A stretch of 64,000 nucleotides of DNA, taken from NCBI GenBank assembly GCA_007115705.1, contig QXEO01000817.1, positions 1,966,500 through 2,030,499 of the forward strand. Direction: 5' to 3'. This document shows positions 22,679 through 34,744 of this stretch, piece after piece; positions within the stretch are counted from its first letter, which is position 1; each line of letters starts with the position of its first letter. The stretch is from Dactylis glomerata (lineage: Eukaryota > Streptophyta > Magnoliopsida > Poales > Poaceae). A program made the position numbers and the translations under genes. The notes under the pieces were generated by a model that saw only the letters and a list, made by a program, of their open reading frames with translations, had not been told where the DNA came from and did no database searches.

Positions 22679-22803
22679 ACTCCGGCCGTGTCCCGCCGGG
22701 CTCCATTGTCCTCCACCGCGAATCACACCAGCCGGAAAACTAATCAACGCACGCTCGAGGTCTTACTAGGAAAGCATCGGTCTCCTGTACGTATCGCGTA
22801 CTG

Positions 22804-23238
22804 ATGCGCATCGCGCCGGGGACGGGGACGATGGTGTTCGGGAGGATGGCGGCGCCTTCCATGGAGGCGGCGGAGCCCAGGACGCTCACCCTCGAGGAGC
22901 TCAACTACGCCAGGGTACGTACGCGCGACGTCCCCGGTCCACGCTTGATTGATACGCCTGTCCATCTTGTAATCGAGAGGATTCGATTTGTGTTGCAGCA
23001 GGCGGCGCTACACGTGCTGCGAACCAGGACGGCGGAGGAGGCCATCAGGATCTTCACCGACGGGCTCAAGCCCGTGCGGGGCGTCCGGGGGGTGAGCTCC
23101 TCGTCGACGATGGCGGACTCGTCATCATCGGACGACGACGTTGACCTCGACCCCTCCGAGGTTTACGCCGCCCCGCGGCGTGGCAGGCACGGGCGGCGGC
23201 GGTCCTTCAAGAGAGACGTCGCCACTGCGCCCTTCTAG
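22804..23238 (+). CDS. Small uncharacterised plant protein, two exons
   Basis: Exon 1 (22804-22914) ends in a GTACGT donor and exon 2 (22999-23238) follows a TTGTGTTGCAG acceptor. The spliced product is 116 aa. The conserved-looking core, LTLEELNYARQAALHVLRTR, then EEAIRIFTDGLKPV, spans the junction and forms a helical segment. The C-terminal half is a Ser/Asp-rich stretch followed by an Arg-rich tail. I do not recognise the family with confidence; the core resembles small wound- or stress-linked plant proteins of unknown function (possibly UCP031279-like). A second Met at 22831 could be the true start. The 84-bp intron has no stop in frame, so retaining it would give a 144-aa product. Confidence 0.7.
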   Translation: MRIAPGTGTMVFGRMAAPSMEAAEPRTLTLEELNYARVRTRDVPGPRLIDTPVHLVIERIRFVLQQAALHVLRTRTAEEAIRIFTDGLKPVRGVRGVSSSSTMADSSSSDDDVDLDPSEVYAAPRRGRHGRRRSFKRDVATAPF

Positions 23239-24144
23239 GGTTCTAGCTATCTGTATAGATACTCGTTCGGTAAAACGAATTTTTGGCGTCCTGGCCTAGG
23301 AAGAGGCTACAGGAGACGTGAAGCTAGCGCGCCGCGCGGGTGTGTAAAAGAAATCAGGAGCTATAGTGCCGTGGCATTAGAGCAAAAATGGCTCCAAAAT
23401 TCCCACGTGTTCTTGCATAGTTGCGTTTGACGCGCGACAGAGCATCTCAAGTTCCCTGTTCTCCCAAGACGAGAATCACTTCAACTGCAAGTGTGCCAAA
23501 TTTTACCGTCCTCTTGAATTGGAAAGTCAACATTCTTCCGAAAAAATGGGAAGTTAACATGGTCTATACAGTCAATTTATTTCCCTTACGTTAACGGGAC
23601 TGTTTGGCAATTTTTTTTATAAAAAAAAAACAAGGGAGGGACCTAGAGCTGCATTAAATTTCAAGAGGTCATAGCCAGGTGACATACATTTTACATTGAG
23701 GAACCCTAAATAAAAGAAACTAGCAAAATATGACCTAGAGTTTTACAGAGAGGACCCTATAACAGATTTGGAAAAGAATCGAGTCTAGCACACCGCCAGA
23801 CAGAGACCACTCGACGTCGAAACCAGCTTCGCCGTTAGCAGGGATGAACCACTTCACCGCAGCTACCAACTTGTTCGCCTTGAGGAAAAGTAACCTACTT
23901 GTTGTGGCTGAGGAGGGCCGCCACACGGCCATGAGATGCAGGGGCAAGATGGTGAGGCCACCGCTAGTCCCTTGATGGGCTCTCTAAGGGCATCCACTAT
24001 GTTGGAAATAAGCAATCTATAAGAGAAAAGTGATATATAAGGAGTCCACATACATAGTGGATGCTATCAACAAGAAGTCCATAAGCACTACAGCTTGTGG
24101 CTAACCCTTAAGCTTGTAGAAATTAGATAAGCATTAAAATAATA
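23239..24144. other. 3' flank and intergenic DNA with a small hairpin
   Basis: The first part is probably the 3' UTR of the small gene. An inverted repeat, GCATCCACTATGT (23990-24002) with ACATAGTGGATGC (24053-24065), could fold as a hairpin of about 76 bases and may be the end of an unclassified repeat. I see no convincing gene. Confidence 0.4.
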
Positions 24145-24302
24145 CTCCCTCTGTTTATAAATATAAGATGTTATAGGTTTGTGAAGTACATGTATCTAGA
24201 CAAGTTTTAGTGTGTATATTCAAATGAACCTACACACTAAATGAAGTCTAGATACATTTGCTTCACAAAGCTAAAACATCTTATATTTATAAACAGAGGG
24301 AG
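24145..24302. mobile_element. Stowaway MITE, complete
   Basis: This 158-bp element starts CTCCCTCTGTTTATAAATAT and ends with the mirror ATATTTATAAACAGAGGGAG. TA duplications lie at 24143-24144 and 24303-24304. It has no coding sequence and would depend on a Tc1/Mariner transposase. The arms are nearly perfect, so it is younger than the other MITEs here. Confidence 0.93.
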
Positions 24303-24304
24303 TA

Positions 24305-25060
24305 CTATCTAGTACATGTAGCAATAGAAAATGAATTTTTATCACAAAACTATGAGAGGGCAGCCCTTGCACATGGGTCCCAGCTTATGGACAAGTTTAA
24401 CTAGATACATTGTGGAGCAATCAATAAGCTTATGGTATACTACATGGATCCCATCTTAAGGATAGGTTTTGCCACATACATAGGTGAACCCTTCCATCTA
24501 CTAGCATTGTCACTTGCTGAGCCAAAATCGTCCTCCCTCGCATGCACGGCCAACCGAGTGAATGAGACGGGCGTCAGAAACATAGAACTGTAGATACTCG
24601 CACTTATTGACTGAGCCTGTATTGATTCTCTCCTTTAGCTCTCACCAAGCTTGATGGAGAGGGTCGATAACCATCCCCCGACGGCATCCGTAGGCACCAG
24701 AGCAACAAAGATCCAGATATCGATTTTATTATCGGAGATCCCATGGCCAGCGCGCCCACCTATACCTGCGCTTGCCGCTGGAGCAAGATAGCGACCAACA
24801 CCAAGAAGCCGATCCAGCCAAGAAGATATGACAACCTATTCCCACACGCCCTGTAAGAGTCCACTAGGATTTCTCCTCAATTTCGAGTTACAGGCTTGGA
24901 TTCCAGAGAAACGTTGGAGAGAGGTGGGGATCTAGGAGGAAGAAGATGAATCTAGCAACACACACAGCAGGCACAGGCCAAGCCAGGTCTCGGCCAAAGC
25001 CGTCGTTTCGTCCTTCCGTTCCAAGCCGAGTCCATTATGGCTGCTCTATGGGTTTATATG
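24305..25060. other. Intergenic DNA before the solo LTR
   Basis: No recognisable gene. The section near 24640-25000 is moderately GC-rich and looks like worn repeat DNA. ATATG at 25056-25060 is the left duplication of the solo LTR. Confidence 0.35.
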
Positions 25061-25562
25061 TGACGAGGTTCTAACCCGGCAATGCCCATGTTTAGGGCTT
25101 TTGATTCATGGAGCGTATGTGGGTGCTTGGCGGATTCGACGGCTTCAGACAGAAACAGGGGTGCACACGAATTTACCCAGGTTCGGCCCCCCGGAGGGTA
25201 AAGACCTACATCCTGCTTGTCTGATCTTGTATTGCTTGTATAATTAGAGCTGTTACAATGGTGCGTAGATGGGATCTGGCTATGGTCGAAAGAGAGATGG
25301 CGTGTGCTAGCCTATGCGTGGGATCTATGCGAGATCAGGTGTCTATGCGAGCTTATGGATCTATGCGAGATTAGAGATGTCTCTAGGGGATGCCCTTGGT
25401 GGCTTTATATATGCAGCCAGTTAGGGTTTACAAGTATTTTTGCCTTCTACTCCAAGTCGAAGTGCTGGGCCTTGCGGGCTTCTTGTATCCTTCGAGCGGG
25501 CTTCTTCCTTGGCAGGAACCGGGTAGGCAAATATCGAGGACCGAGGGGTCATACCCTCGTCA
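25061..25562 (-). mobile_element. Solo LTR of the miniature LTR retrotransposon family
   Basis: A single 502-bp LTR with ends TGACGAGG and CCTCGTCA, flanked by a perfect 5-bp duplication ATATG (25056-25060, 25563-25567). It is the same family as the three LTRs at 26913-28770 and is about 20 bp longer owing to a local duplication around CTATGCGAG. The strand follows the array, where primer site and TATA order can be read. A solo LTR is the product of recombination between the two LTRs of one element. Confidence 0.88.
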
Positions 25563-26007
25563 ATATGCTTCGATGTCTCCTCCACATCAGGCTCCAAGCA
25601 GGCCACGGCCCAAGATGTCGGCCCACTGAATAGCTTATGTAGACAGGTCGCTGACAATCCCCCCTCATTAAGTTCTGGCTTGCCCTTAAGCCGATGCTGC
25701 ATATATCCACCAGGGTCCCATGTCAAGTGAGAGAATGCCAATGGAGCTCTATTCTAGTTGACAACAGTGGCTGCATAGAGATCATGGACTGAAGTCACTG
25801 AACCACCTGGATCCCACGAAACGAGCACCCGCCTTGCACTAGTAGGAGGAAAATGGAGAACCCAAACTTCACGAATGTCCTTGATCACTGCAACACTGTC
25901 AATAGTACTGGTTTTGTCCCAGCTGAACAAGAATGCAGCATGTATTTTCAAATGAACACCAACTGAATGCATCTATAACCAATTGCCCAGGGAATTTGCA
26001 TGACAAG
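25563..26007. other. Short coding-like remnant between two insertions
   Basis: On the minus strand, 25754-25972 is open and contains VWVLHFPPTSARRVLVSWDP, and a second frame repeats a WDPGG motif. It reads like worn protein-coding repeat DNA, but I cannot assign it. ACAAG at 26003-26007 is the left duplication of the Copia element. Confidence 0.3.
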
Positions 26008-29000
26008 TGAAACGAATATGCCCGAGAGGCAATAATAAAGTTGTTATTATATTATTCCGTGTTCATAATAGATGTTTATTTCTCATGCTAGAATTTTATT
26101 AATCAGAAACATTAACACTTGTGTGATTAATAAACTAAAAGGTTTCTAGTAAAGCCTCTCTTTTATACTAGCTCATTGATTAACCGATGATCAAGGTTTC
26201 CTGATCATGAACATTGGATGTTGTTAATAACGAGGTCATATCATTAGAAGAATGATGTGATGAACACTCACACCCATAGTACGAATAACAATACGATCAA
26301 GTCATCAAGTTTCATTGCTATATCAAACTCATACGAAATAGTTCTAATCCTCAGACCATGAGATCATGTTAATCACTGATACCAGAAGAGTGCTTTGATG
26401 ATATCAAACGTCACACCGTAACAGGGTGATTATAAAGGTTGATTTGAGTATTCTGAAAGTATTAGTTGAGGCTCATGGATCAAGAGTGGAATTTGTCCGA
26501 CCCGATGACGGGAAGATATTCTCTGGGCCCTTCTCGGTGATATTGCATTGAAATCGCTTGCAAGCATGTGACTAGGTCACGGGAATGCTTTATCACGGAA
26601 TGAGTAAAGAGACTTGTCGGGAACGAGATCGAACTAGGTATGGTTGATACCAAATGATCGGATCTCGGACAAGTAATAATATCGCGAGACAAAAGGAATT
26701 AACTATGTTCGTTATTGGTTCACACGATCACTAGTTCATCGTTGAGTAAGTGGGAGTCGTCATGAATTTCCAGATCCCGCTGATGATTATTGATCGGAGA
26801 GGAGTCTCGATCATGTCCATGTTATTCACGAACCGTAGGGTGACACACTTAAGGTTCGCCATTGTTTTTTGAGTGGATACGATACTCCGATTGAATTACA
26901 AGACAACATGAGTGACGAGGTTCTAACTCGGCAATGCCCATGTTTAGGGCTTTCGATTCATGGAGCGTATGTGGGCGCTTGGCGGATTCGACGGCTTCAG
27001 ACAGAAACAGGGGTACACACGAATTTACCCAGGTTTGCCCCCCTGGAGGGTAAAGACCTACATCCTGCTTGTCTGATCTTGTATTGCTTGTATAATTGGA
27101 GCTGTTACAATGGTGCGTAGATGGGATCTGGCTATGGTCGAAAAGAGATGGCGTGTGCTAGCCTATGTGTGGGATCTATGCGAGATCTGGTGCCTATGCG
27201 AGATTATATTGTCTAGGGGACGCCCTTGGTGGCTTTATATATGCAGCCAGTTAGGGTTTACAAGTAGTCTTTGCCTTCTACTCTAAGTCGAAGTGCTGGG
27301 ACTTGCGGGCTTCATGTATCCTTTGAGCGGGCTTCTTTCTTGGCAGGAACTAGGTAGACCAATATCGAGGACCCGAGGGGTCATACCCTCGTCAGTACCC
27401 CCCGAGTGTCTAGTCGATTCGTAGAATCGGGTAGAGACTCAAATCTTGCCTTGAAGTCGTAGTCTTGCATGTCGTGTGTAAGGGTACCAAATGAAGTTCT
27501 TGGCGCGATCCCGACGGATCTGCTGCAGCGCTTGATGAATTGTGATGGAGCCGGTGAACCCGTGGATCCATCGCCCGACGTCCCCACAGTCGGCGCCAAT
27601 TGACGAGGTTCTAACCCGGCAATGCCCATGTTTAGGGCTTTCGATTCATGGAGCGTATGTGGGCGCTTGGCGGATTCGACGGCTTCAGACAGAAACAGGG
27701 TTACACACGAATTTACCCAGGTTTGTCCCCCTGAAGGGTAAAGACCTACATCCTGCTTGTCTGATCTTGTATTGCTTATATAATTGGAGCTGTTACAATG
27801 GTGCGCAGATGGGATCTGGCTATGGTCGAAAAGAGATGGTGTGTGCTAGCCTATGCGTGGGATCTATGCGAGATCTGGTGCCTATGCGAGATTATATTGT
27901 CTAGGGGACGCCCTTGGTGGCTTTATATATGCAGCCAGTTAGGGTTTACAAGTAGTCTTTGCCTTCTACTCTAAGTCGAAGTGCTGGGCCTTGTGGGCTT
28001 CATGTATCCTTCGAGCGGGCTTCTTTCTTGGCAGGAACTAGGTAGACCAATATCGAGGACCCAAGGGGTCATACCCTCGTCAGTAGCCCCCGAGTGTCTA
28101 GTCGATTCGTAGAATCGGGTAGAGACTCAAATCTTGCCTTGAAGTCGTAGTCTTGCATGTCGTGCGTAAGGGTACCAAATGAAGTTCTTGGCGCGATGCC
28201 GACGGATCTGCTGTAGCGCTTGATGAAGGGTGATGGAGCCGGTGAACCCGTGGATCCATCGCCCGTCGTCCCCACAGTCGGCGCCAATTGACGAGGTTCT
28301 AACCTGGCAATGCCCATGTTTAGGGTTTTCGATTCATGGAGCATATGTGGGCGCTTGGCGGATTCGACGACTTCAGACAGAAACAGGGTTACACACAAAT
28401 TTACCCAGGTTTAGCCCCCTGAAGGGTAAAGACCTACATCCTGCTTGTCTGATCTTGTATTGCTTGTATAATTGGAGCTGTTACAATGGTGCGCAGATGG
28501 GATCTGGCTATGGTCGAAAAGAGATGGTGTGTGCTAGCCTATGCGTGGGATCTATGCGAGATCTGGTGCCTATGCGAGATTATATTGTCTAGGGGATGCC
28601 CTTGGTGGCTTTATATATGCAGCGGGTTAGGGTTTACAAGTAGTCTTTGCCTTCTACTCCAAGTCAAAGTGCTGGGCCTTGCGGGCTTCATGTATTCTTC
28701 GAGCGGGCTTCTTTCTTGGCAGGAACCAGGTAGACCAATATCGAGGACCCGAGGGGTCATATCCTCGTCAATGAGGGTTGTTTCAGAAAAGCACTGAAAC
28801 TATTTCAGGATATCAAAATAACTCAAAAGGGTGTATTTGTTAATGTTTGTTAATTAAATGAATTAACAAATATTAAAGAAATAAAAAAATTATTAAATCA
28901 ATAAGTGTGAATTTAATTAGCATGAATGTCATGCAAAATTAAAATGGGGGTTACCTCATGTTGATGAGGGGGTTACCACCATGAAGAGGGGGTTACCACC

Positions 29001-29562
29001 ATGATGAGGAGGAGGAGCTCCTCCTAGGGGCCAGTGCACCCCCCTAGGGGGCTGCCCTCTCCTCTCCTATAAAAGGACCCCCTCTCCTCCATGTTCATGC
29101 TTGCTTGATCCCTTCCTCTCTCCCGCAAAGTTGCTGCCCAATATCCATCTTAGCTTAGCGAAGCTCTGCCGGATTGTTAGTTCGTAGTTCATACACTTGG
29201 AGAAGTGTGTGTGGAGTGTCTGGCGGATCCCCTCTTCCGCTGCCCCATTGGACTGTAGGCGTGGAGGACACGACGACAAGCCGTACGTGTGACCGAGTAC
29301 GGAGGTGCCGCCGGTTATGGCGCCTTGTACACGATCTTGAGATCGTCAAGTGAACAACTATGTCGACTACGTCAAGTGAACGACTACGTCGACTACATGC
29401 GTCTTCGTCGAGTCTCCATCGACAACGTTTGTGCGGGAACATAATCCCCGCTTCCGGTCTTTGAGGGTTAGTTCTCTGTTGCTACCATCTCGTAGATTTT
29501 TCTTGGCTAGTTTGTGTTCATGCGTAGGAAAAACTTTTGTTTTCCATGCTACGAACCCATCA
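26008..29562 (+). repeat. Copia 5' LTR, interrupted
   Basis: After removing the insert 26913-28770 and one 5-bp duplication, the LTR is 1,692 bp, against 1,675 bp for the 3' copy. A TATA box TATAAAA lies at 29068-29074 and the final CA at 29561-29562. The part near 28967-29004 has a 20-bp direct repeat with GAGGGGGTTACCACCATG. Confidence 0.93.
26913..28770 (-). mobile_element. Miniature LTR retrotransposon array, three LTRs and two spacers
   Basis: The layout is LTR 26913-27394 (482 bp), spacer 27395-27600 (206 bp), LTR 27601-28082 (482 bp), spacer 28083-28288 (206 bp), LTR 28289-28770 (482 bp). One 5-bp duplication ATGAG flanks the whole (26908-26912, 28771-28775). Read on the minus strand, each LTR runs TGACGAGG to CCTCGTCA and contains a TATATAAAG box. 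Each spacer opens with a primer-site-like ATTGGCGCCGACTGTGGG and closes with a polypurine CTCGGGGG(C/G)TAC. There is no coding capacity, so it must borrow enzymes. A single element of LTR-206-LTR would be 1,170 bp. Confidence 0.9.
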
Positions 29563-29563
29563 G

Positions 29564-29575
29564 TGGTATCAGAGC
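29564..29575 (+). other. Copia primer-binding site
   Basis: TGGTATCAGAGC starts two bases after the 5' LTR and is complementary to the 3' end of initiator tRNA-Met, where minus-strand DNA synthesis would begin. Confidence 0.9.
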
Positions 29576-30743
29576 CATCTCTATGCGTAGTTGGTTTGCA
29601 CGGTTAGAACACATGGGGATATGGGCGTTGATGATCATGTTATTGCACTTTTTTTGTATTTTGGATCATAGTGGCATAGTGGGATTGAAGCTGCCCGAGA
29701 CTAACCTTACGTGACCGCGTTCATGAGACTTGTCCCACACTTGACATGCTTCAGCATATGTGGCTTTGCGGGTGCATGTTTCTCCCACTATAGTTATGAT
29801 TTATTTTACAAAGAGTTGTTAATAATATTTTTATCACCATTGTGGTTATATGTTCGTAGGTAAGAACGATTCTTCCTAGAAAGCCCCAAACCATGTAAAA
29901 TATGCAAGACAAATTAGAAATGTCTAACTTGTTTTTGCAGGGCATATGATGTGATATAGTCAAATTGTTTATGTTACAAATTGTATGCAATGATCCTTTT
30001 TGTAAGTTATAAACAACCGGCAGGAGCCATATGGTTGTCTTTTTTTTCATTTTAAGGCCTGTGTGCCGTATGTATATATCAAAGTGATATATTGTAATGG
30101 AGGAAGACAATCAAGATGGTGCGCCATGGACCTTGGTGCTGCACCGGTGGAATGATGGAGATCATACCATGCCGCATAAGATGGAGATTAAATGCGTGAA
30201 GGACCATATCATATCACATTTTATATGCATGTGATGTTTATCCTTTTATGCATCTTATTTTGCTTAGATTTGATCGCGCGGTAGCATTATAAGATGATCC
30301 CTCTCACATAAATATCAAGATAAAATGTGTTGTCCCATAACATGCACCATCAAGAAAGTTCGTCGTTTTGAGACACCTCGTGATGATCGGGTGTGATAGA
30401 CTCTACGTTCACATACGATGGGTGTAAGACAATTTTACATACGCGAATGTTGTAGTTCTACTTGGCAAGCCTAGCATATACAGATATGGCCTCGGAACAC
30501 GAACCGAAAGGTTAAGCATGAGTCATATGATTGATATGATGAACATGGTGATGTTCGCCTTTGAAACTATGCCGTTGCACGTGATGATCGGTTGCGGTAT
30601 AGTGTATTTGGTTCGTGTGATCACTTAAGAAAACTAGGAGGGATGTTGTTTTTAAGTGGGAGTTCACGTAGAATTTTGAATTAACCTGAACTCATTCTAT
30701 TATGAACTTTGTCTAAATTAACTTTGCAAATAATTTGTAGATC
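29576..30743 (+). other. Copia untranslated leader
   Basis: About 1.2 kb between primer site and gag start, AT-rich, with no conserved open frame. Long leaders are usual in the BARE/Angela group, where packaging and dimerisation signals lie. Confidence 0.6.
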
Positions 30744-33700
30744 ATGGCACCACCTGCTCTGAATTTCAATATGTTCATGGAGAAATAAAAACTAGTCACC
30801 AACGGTAGCAACTTCACCAACTGGGCACTTAACTTGAGGATCCTCCTCAATGCCTCTCAAAAGGGCTATGTGCTTGAGGCACCGCTAGGTAACCCGCCTA
30901 CAGAAGATGCTCCCGATGAAGAGAAAAATGTTTTTCTGACTCGTAAGGAGGACCACAGTTTAGTTCATTGCGGCATACTGTATGGACTTGAGCTGGAGCT
31001 GCAAAAACGTTTCGAGAACAGCAACGCTTATGATACAATGGGAGAGTTGAAACTGATTTTTGACTCCCATACTGCCGTAGAGAGTTATGATGCTTCAGAA
31101 AAGTTCTTTAGCTGCATGGTGGAAGAGAACAGCTCCGTTAGCGAGCACGTACTCAAAATATCTGGGTACGCCGATAAGCTCATCTCTCTGGGAATAACGA
31201 TTCCCAATGAGTTGGGAATACATCGGGTTCTCCAATCTCTCCCACCTAGCTACAAGAGCTTTGTGATGAACTACAACATGCAGGGCATGAGGAAGACTCT
31301 CCCCGAGCTTCTCTCAATGCTTAAGAGTGCACAAGTGGAGATCAAAAAGGAGCATCAAGTGTTGATGGTCAATAAGAGCACTAATTTCAAGAAAGGTAGA
31401 AAGGATAATAAGTCCAATGGTAGAAACAAGAAGGATGGCAAATCTGTTGCCGGTTCTGAGAAGAAACCCAAGGCTGGTCCTAAACCTGAAACTGAGTGCT
31501 TTTACTGCAAGGGCACGGGGCACTGGAAGCGTAACTACCCAAAGTATCTGGCAGATAAGAAGAACGGGAAGATTAACAAAGGTATATATGATATACATGT
31601 TATTGATGTGTACCTTACTAGTAGTCGCAATAGCGCCTGGGTATTTGATACTGGTTCGGTTGCTCACATATGTAACTCAAAACAGGGGCTAAGGAATAAG
31701 CGACAACTTGCGAAGGATGAGGTCACGATGTGCGTCGGCAATGGATCAAAAGTTGATGTGATCGCCGTCGGGACGCTGCCTCTACATTTACTATCTGGTT
31801 TAGTTTTAAACGTGAATAAATGTTATTTGGTGCCTATGTTGAGCATGAACATTATTTCCGGATCTTGTTTAGTGCGAGACAATTATTCATTCCAGTCTGA
31901 GAACAATGGTTGTTCAATTTATATGAATAATATCTTTTATGGACATGCACCTGAGAAGAATGGTTTATTTCTCTTGATAGTAATGAAACACATATTCATA
32001 ATGTGAATGCCAAAAGGATTAAGTTGAATGATGATATAGCCGCATGCATGTGGCACTGCCGTTTAGGTCATATTGGTGTTAAACGCATGAAGAAGCTTCA
32101 TTCGGATGGACTTCTGGAATCACTTGATTATGAATCATTTGAGACATGCGAGCCATGCCTTATGGGCAAGATGACTAGAACACTGTTTTCTGGTTCAACA
32201 GAACAGGCAACAGACTTATTAGAAATCATACATAGTGATGTGTCTGGACCAATGAATGTGCCGGCGCGTGGTGGATATCATTATTTTGTTACTTTCACTG
32301 ATGACTTAAGTAGATATGGGTATATTTACTTAATGAAACACAAGTCTGAAACGTTTGAAAAGTTTAAAGAATTTCAGAGTGAAGTAGAAAATCATCGTAA
32401 CATAAAGATTAAATTTCTATGATCTGATCATGGAGGAGAATATCTAAGTTATGAGTTTGGCACACATATAAGAGAATGTGGAAGAGTTTCACAACTCACT
32501 CCCGCTAGAACGCCACAACGCAATGGTGTATCCGAACATCGTAACCGTACTTTATTGGATATGGTTCGGTCTATGATGTCTCTTACCGATCTGCCACTAT
32601 CTTTTTGGGGTTATGCGTTAGAAACAGCCGCTTTCACTTTAAATAGGGCTCCATCCAAATCCGTTGAAATGACACCGTATGAATTATGGTTTGGAAACAA
32701 ACCTAAGCTGTCATTTCTAAAAGTTTGGGGATGCGATGTTTATGTGAAGAAACTTCAGCCTGATAAACTCGAACCCAAAGCGGAAAAATGCGTCTTCATA
32801 GGATACCCTAAAGAAACAATTGGGTACACCTCCTATCACAGATCCGAAGGCAAAGTGTTTTTTGCTAAGAACGGATCCTTTTTGGAGAAGGAGTTTCTCT
32901 CGAAAGATGTGAATAGTAGGAAGGTAGAACTCGATGAGGTTATTGAACCTCCTCTTCATGAATTGGCGAGTGGCGCAGCGCCGGAAACCGTTCCGGTGGT
33001 GACTTCACCAAATGAAGTGGGAGCTAATGATGAAGATCATGAAACTCCAAAAGAGGATGCTACCGAACCTCGCAGGTCAACAAGAACACGCACCGCTCCT
33101 GAACGGTACGATGATCTTGTCGTAAATGCCATTGTTGAGAACGATGACCCTGCGACGTATGATGAAGCGATGATGGGCCTAGATTCTAACAAATGGCATG
33201 AAGACATGAAATCCGAAATGGAATACATGTATGAAAACCAAGTATGGAATTTGGTGGAACTTCCCAATGACCGAAAGGTCTTTGAGAATAAATGGATTGT
33301 CAAGAAGAAAACAGACGCTGATGGTAATGTGACCGTCTATAAAGCACGACTTGTCGCAAAAGGTTTCTAACAAATTCAAGGAGTTGGCTATGATGAGACT
33401 TTATCACCCATAGCGATGCTAAAGTCTGTTAGGATTATGTTAGCAATTGCTGCATTTTTCGATTATGAAATTTGGCAGATGGATGTGAAAACCGCGTTCC
33501 TTAATGGTAACATTGAGGAAGAGTTGTACATGGTACAACCCAAAGGTTTTGTTGATCCTAAGGATGCTAACAAGGTATGCAAACTTCAATGATCCATTTA
33601 TGGACTGAAGCAAGCATCCCAAAGTTGGAATCTCCGTTTTGATGAAGTCATCAAAGGGTTTGGATGTGTCCAAACTTATGGAGAAGCTTGTATTTACAAG

Positions 33701-34684
33701 AAAGTGAGTGGGAGCTCTGTAGCATTTCTAATATTATATGTGGATGACATATTGCTGATTGGAAATGATACGGAACTTTTGAAGAGTGTAAAGGATTACT
33801 TAAACAGTAAGTTTTCAATGAAGGACCTTGGTGAAGCGGCGTATATTTTAGGCATCAGAATCTATATAGATAGATCGAGACGCTTAATTGGGCTATCGCA
33901 AAGTACATACCTTGACAAGATTCTAAAGAAGTTTAGAATGGACGGAAGTAAGAAAGGGTTCTTACCTATGTTGCAAGGAAAGACATTGAGTAAGACTCAA
34001 AGCCCGGCTACAGCTGAAGATAGAGAAGAAATGAATAAGATTCCCTATGCCTCTGCCATAGGCTCTATCATGTATGCCATGTTATGACCGGATGTGGCAC
34101 ATGCTATTAGTTTGACTAGTAGGTACCAATCCGATCCAGGTTTGGAACACTGGACGGCGGTCAAGAATATCTTTAAGTACTTACGAAGGACTAAAGATAT
34201 GTTTCTCTTGTATGGCGGTGAAGAAGAGCTCGTCGCAAGTTGTTACGTCGATGCAAGCTTCGACACCGATCTGGATGACTCCAAGTCTCAATCCAGGTAC
34301 TAATTTGTTATGAATGGAGGAGCAGTGAGCTGGAGGATTTCTAGCAAAGCGTGGTAGCGAGATCATCTACAGAAGCGGAATATGTTGCTGCTTCAAAAGC
34401 AGCGCAGGAAGCATTTTGGATGAAGGAGTTCATATCCGAACTAGGTGTGGTTCCGAGTGCGTTGGATCCAATGGTTATCTATTGTGACAACAATGGTGCC
34501 ATAGCCAATGCTAAGGAACCAAGGTCTCACAAGAATTCCAAGCATATAAAGCCGATTTCACTCCATCCATGAACATGTCAAGGATGGTGATATAAATATT
34601 TGCAAAGTACACATGGATCAGAATGTGGCAGACCCGTTGACTAAAGCTCTCCCCAAGGCAAAATATGATCAGCACCAGAACTAA
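30744..34684 (+). pseudogene. Copia gag-pol, inactivated by many stops
   Basis: The polyprotein frame begins ATGGCACCACC and ends at TAA 34682-34684. Gag (to about 31560) has a UBN2-type region and a CCHC knuckle, CFYCKGTGHWKRNY, whose last Cys is Tyr. Protease has FDTGSVAHIC (about 31645). Integrase shows WHCRLGH and CEPCLMGK (zinc finger), then a DDE core with HSDVSGP and FTDDLSRYGY. RT has YVDDILL (about 33735), and RNase H has VASCYVDASF and ARSSTEAEY. Stops interrupt at 30786 (TAA), about 32420 (TGA), 33368 (TAA), 33591 (TGA), 34085 (TGA) and 34301 (TAA), with a frame break near 32000. Most are single transitions from Gln, Arg or Trp codons. Confidence 0.93.
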
Positions 34685-34732
34685 ATGGGTGTTAGATTCA
34701 TCACTATGTAATCTAGATTATTGACTCTAGTG

Positions 34733-34744
34733 CAAGTAGGAGAC
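34733..34744 (+). other. Copia polypurine tract
   Basis: The bases AAGTAGGAGAC end directly at the 3' LTR and would prime plus-strand DNA. Confidence 0.65.

Noticed and set aside
26913..28770. A satellite or CRISPR-like array
   Set aside because: The repeat units are LTRs with TG..CA ends, a TATA box, primer site and polypurine tract, inside one target duplication, so it is a retrotransposon array.
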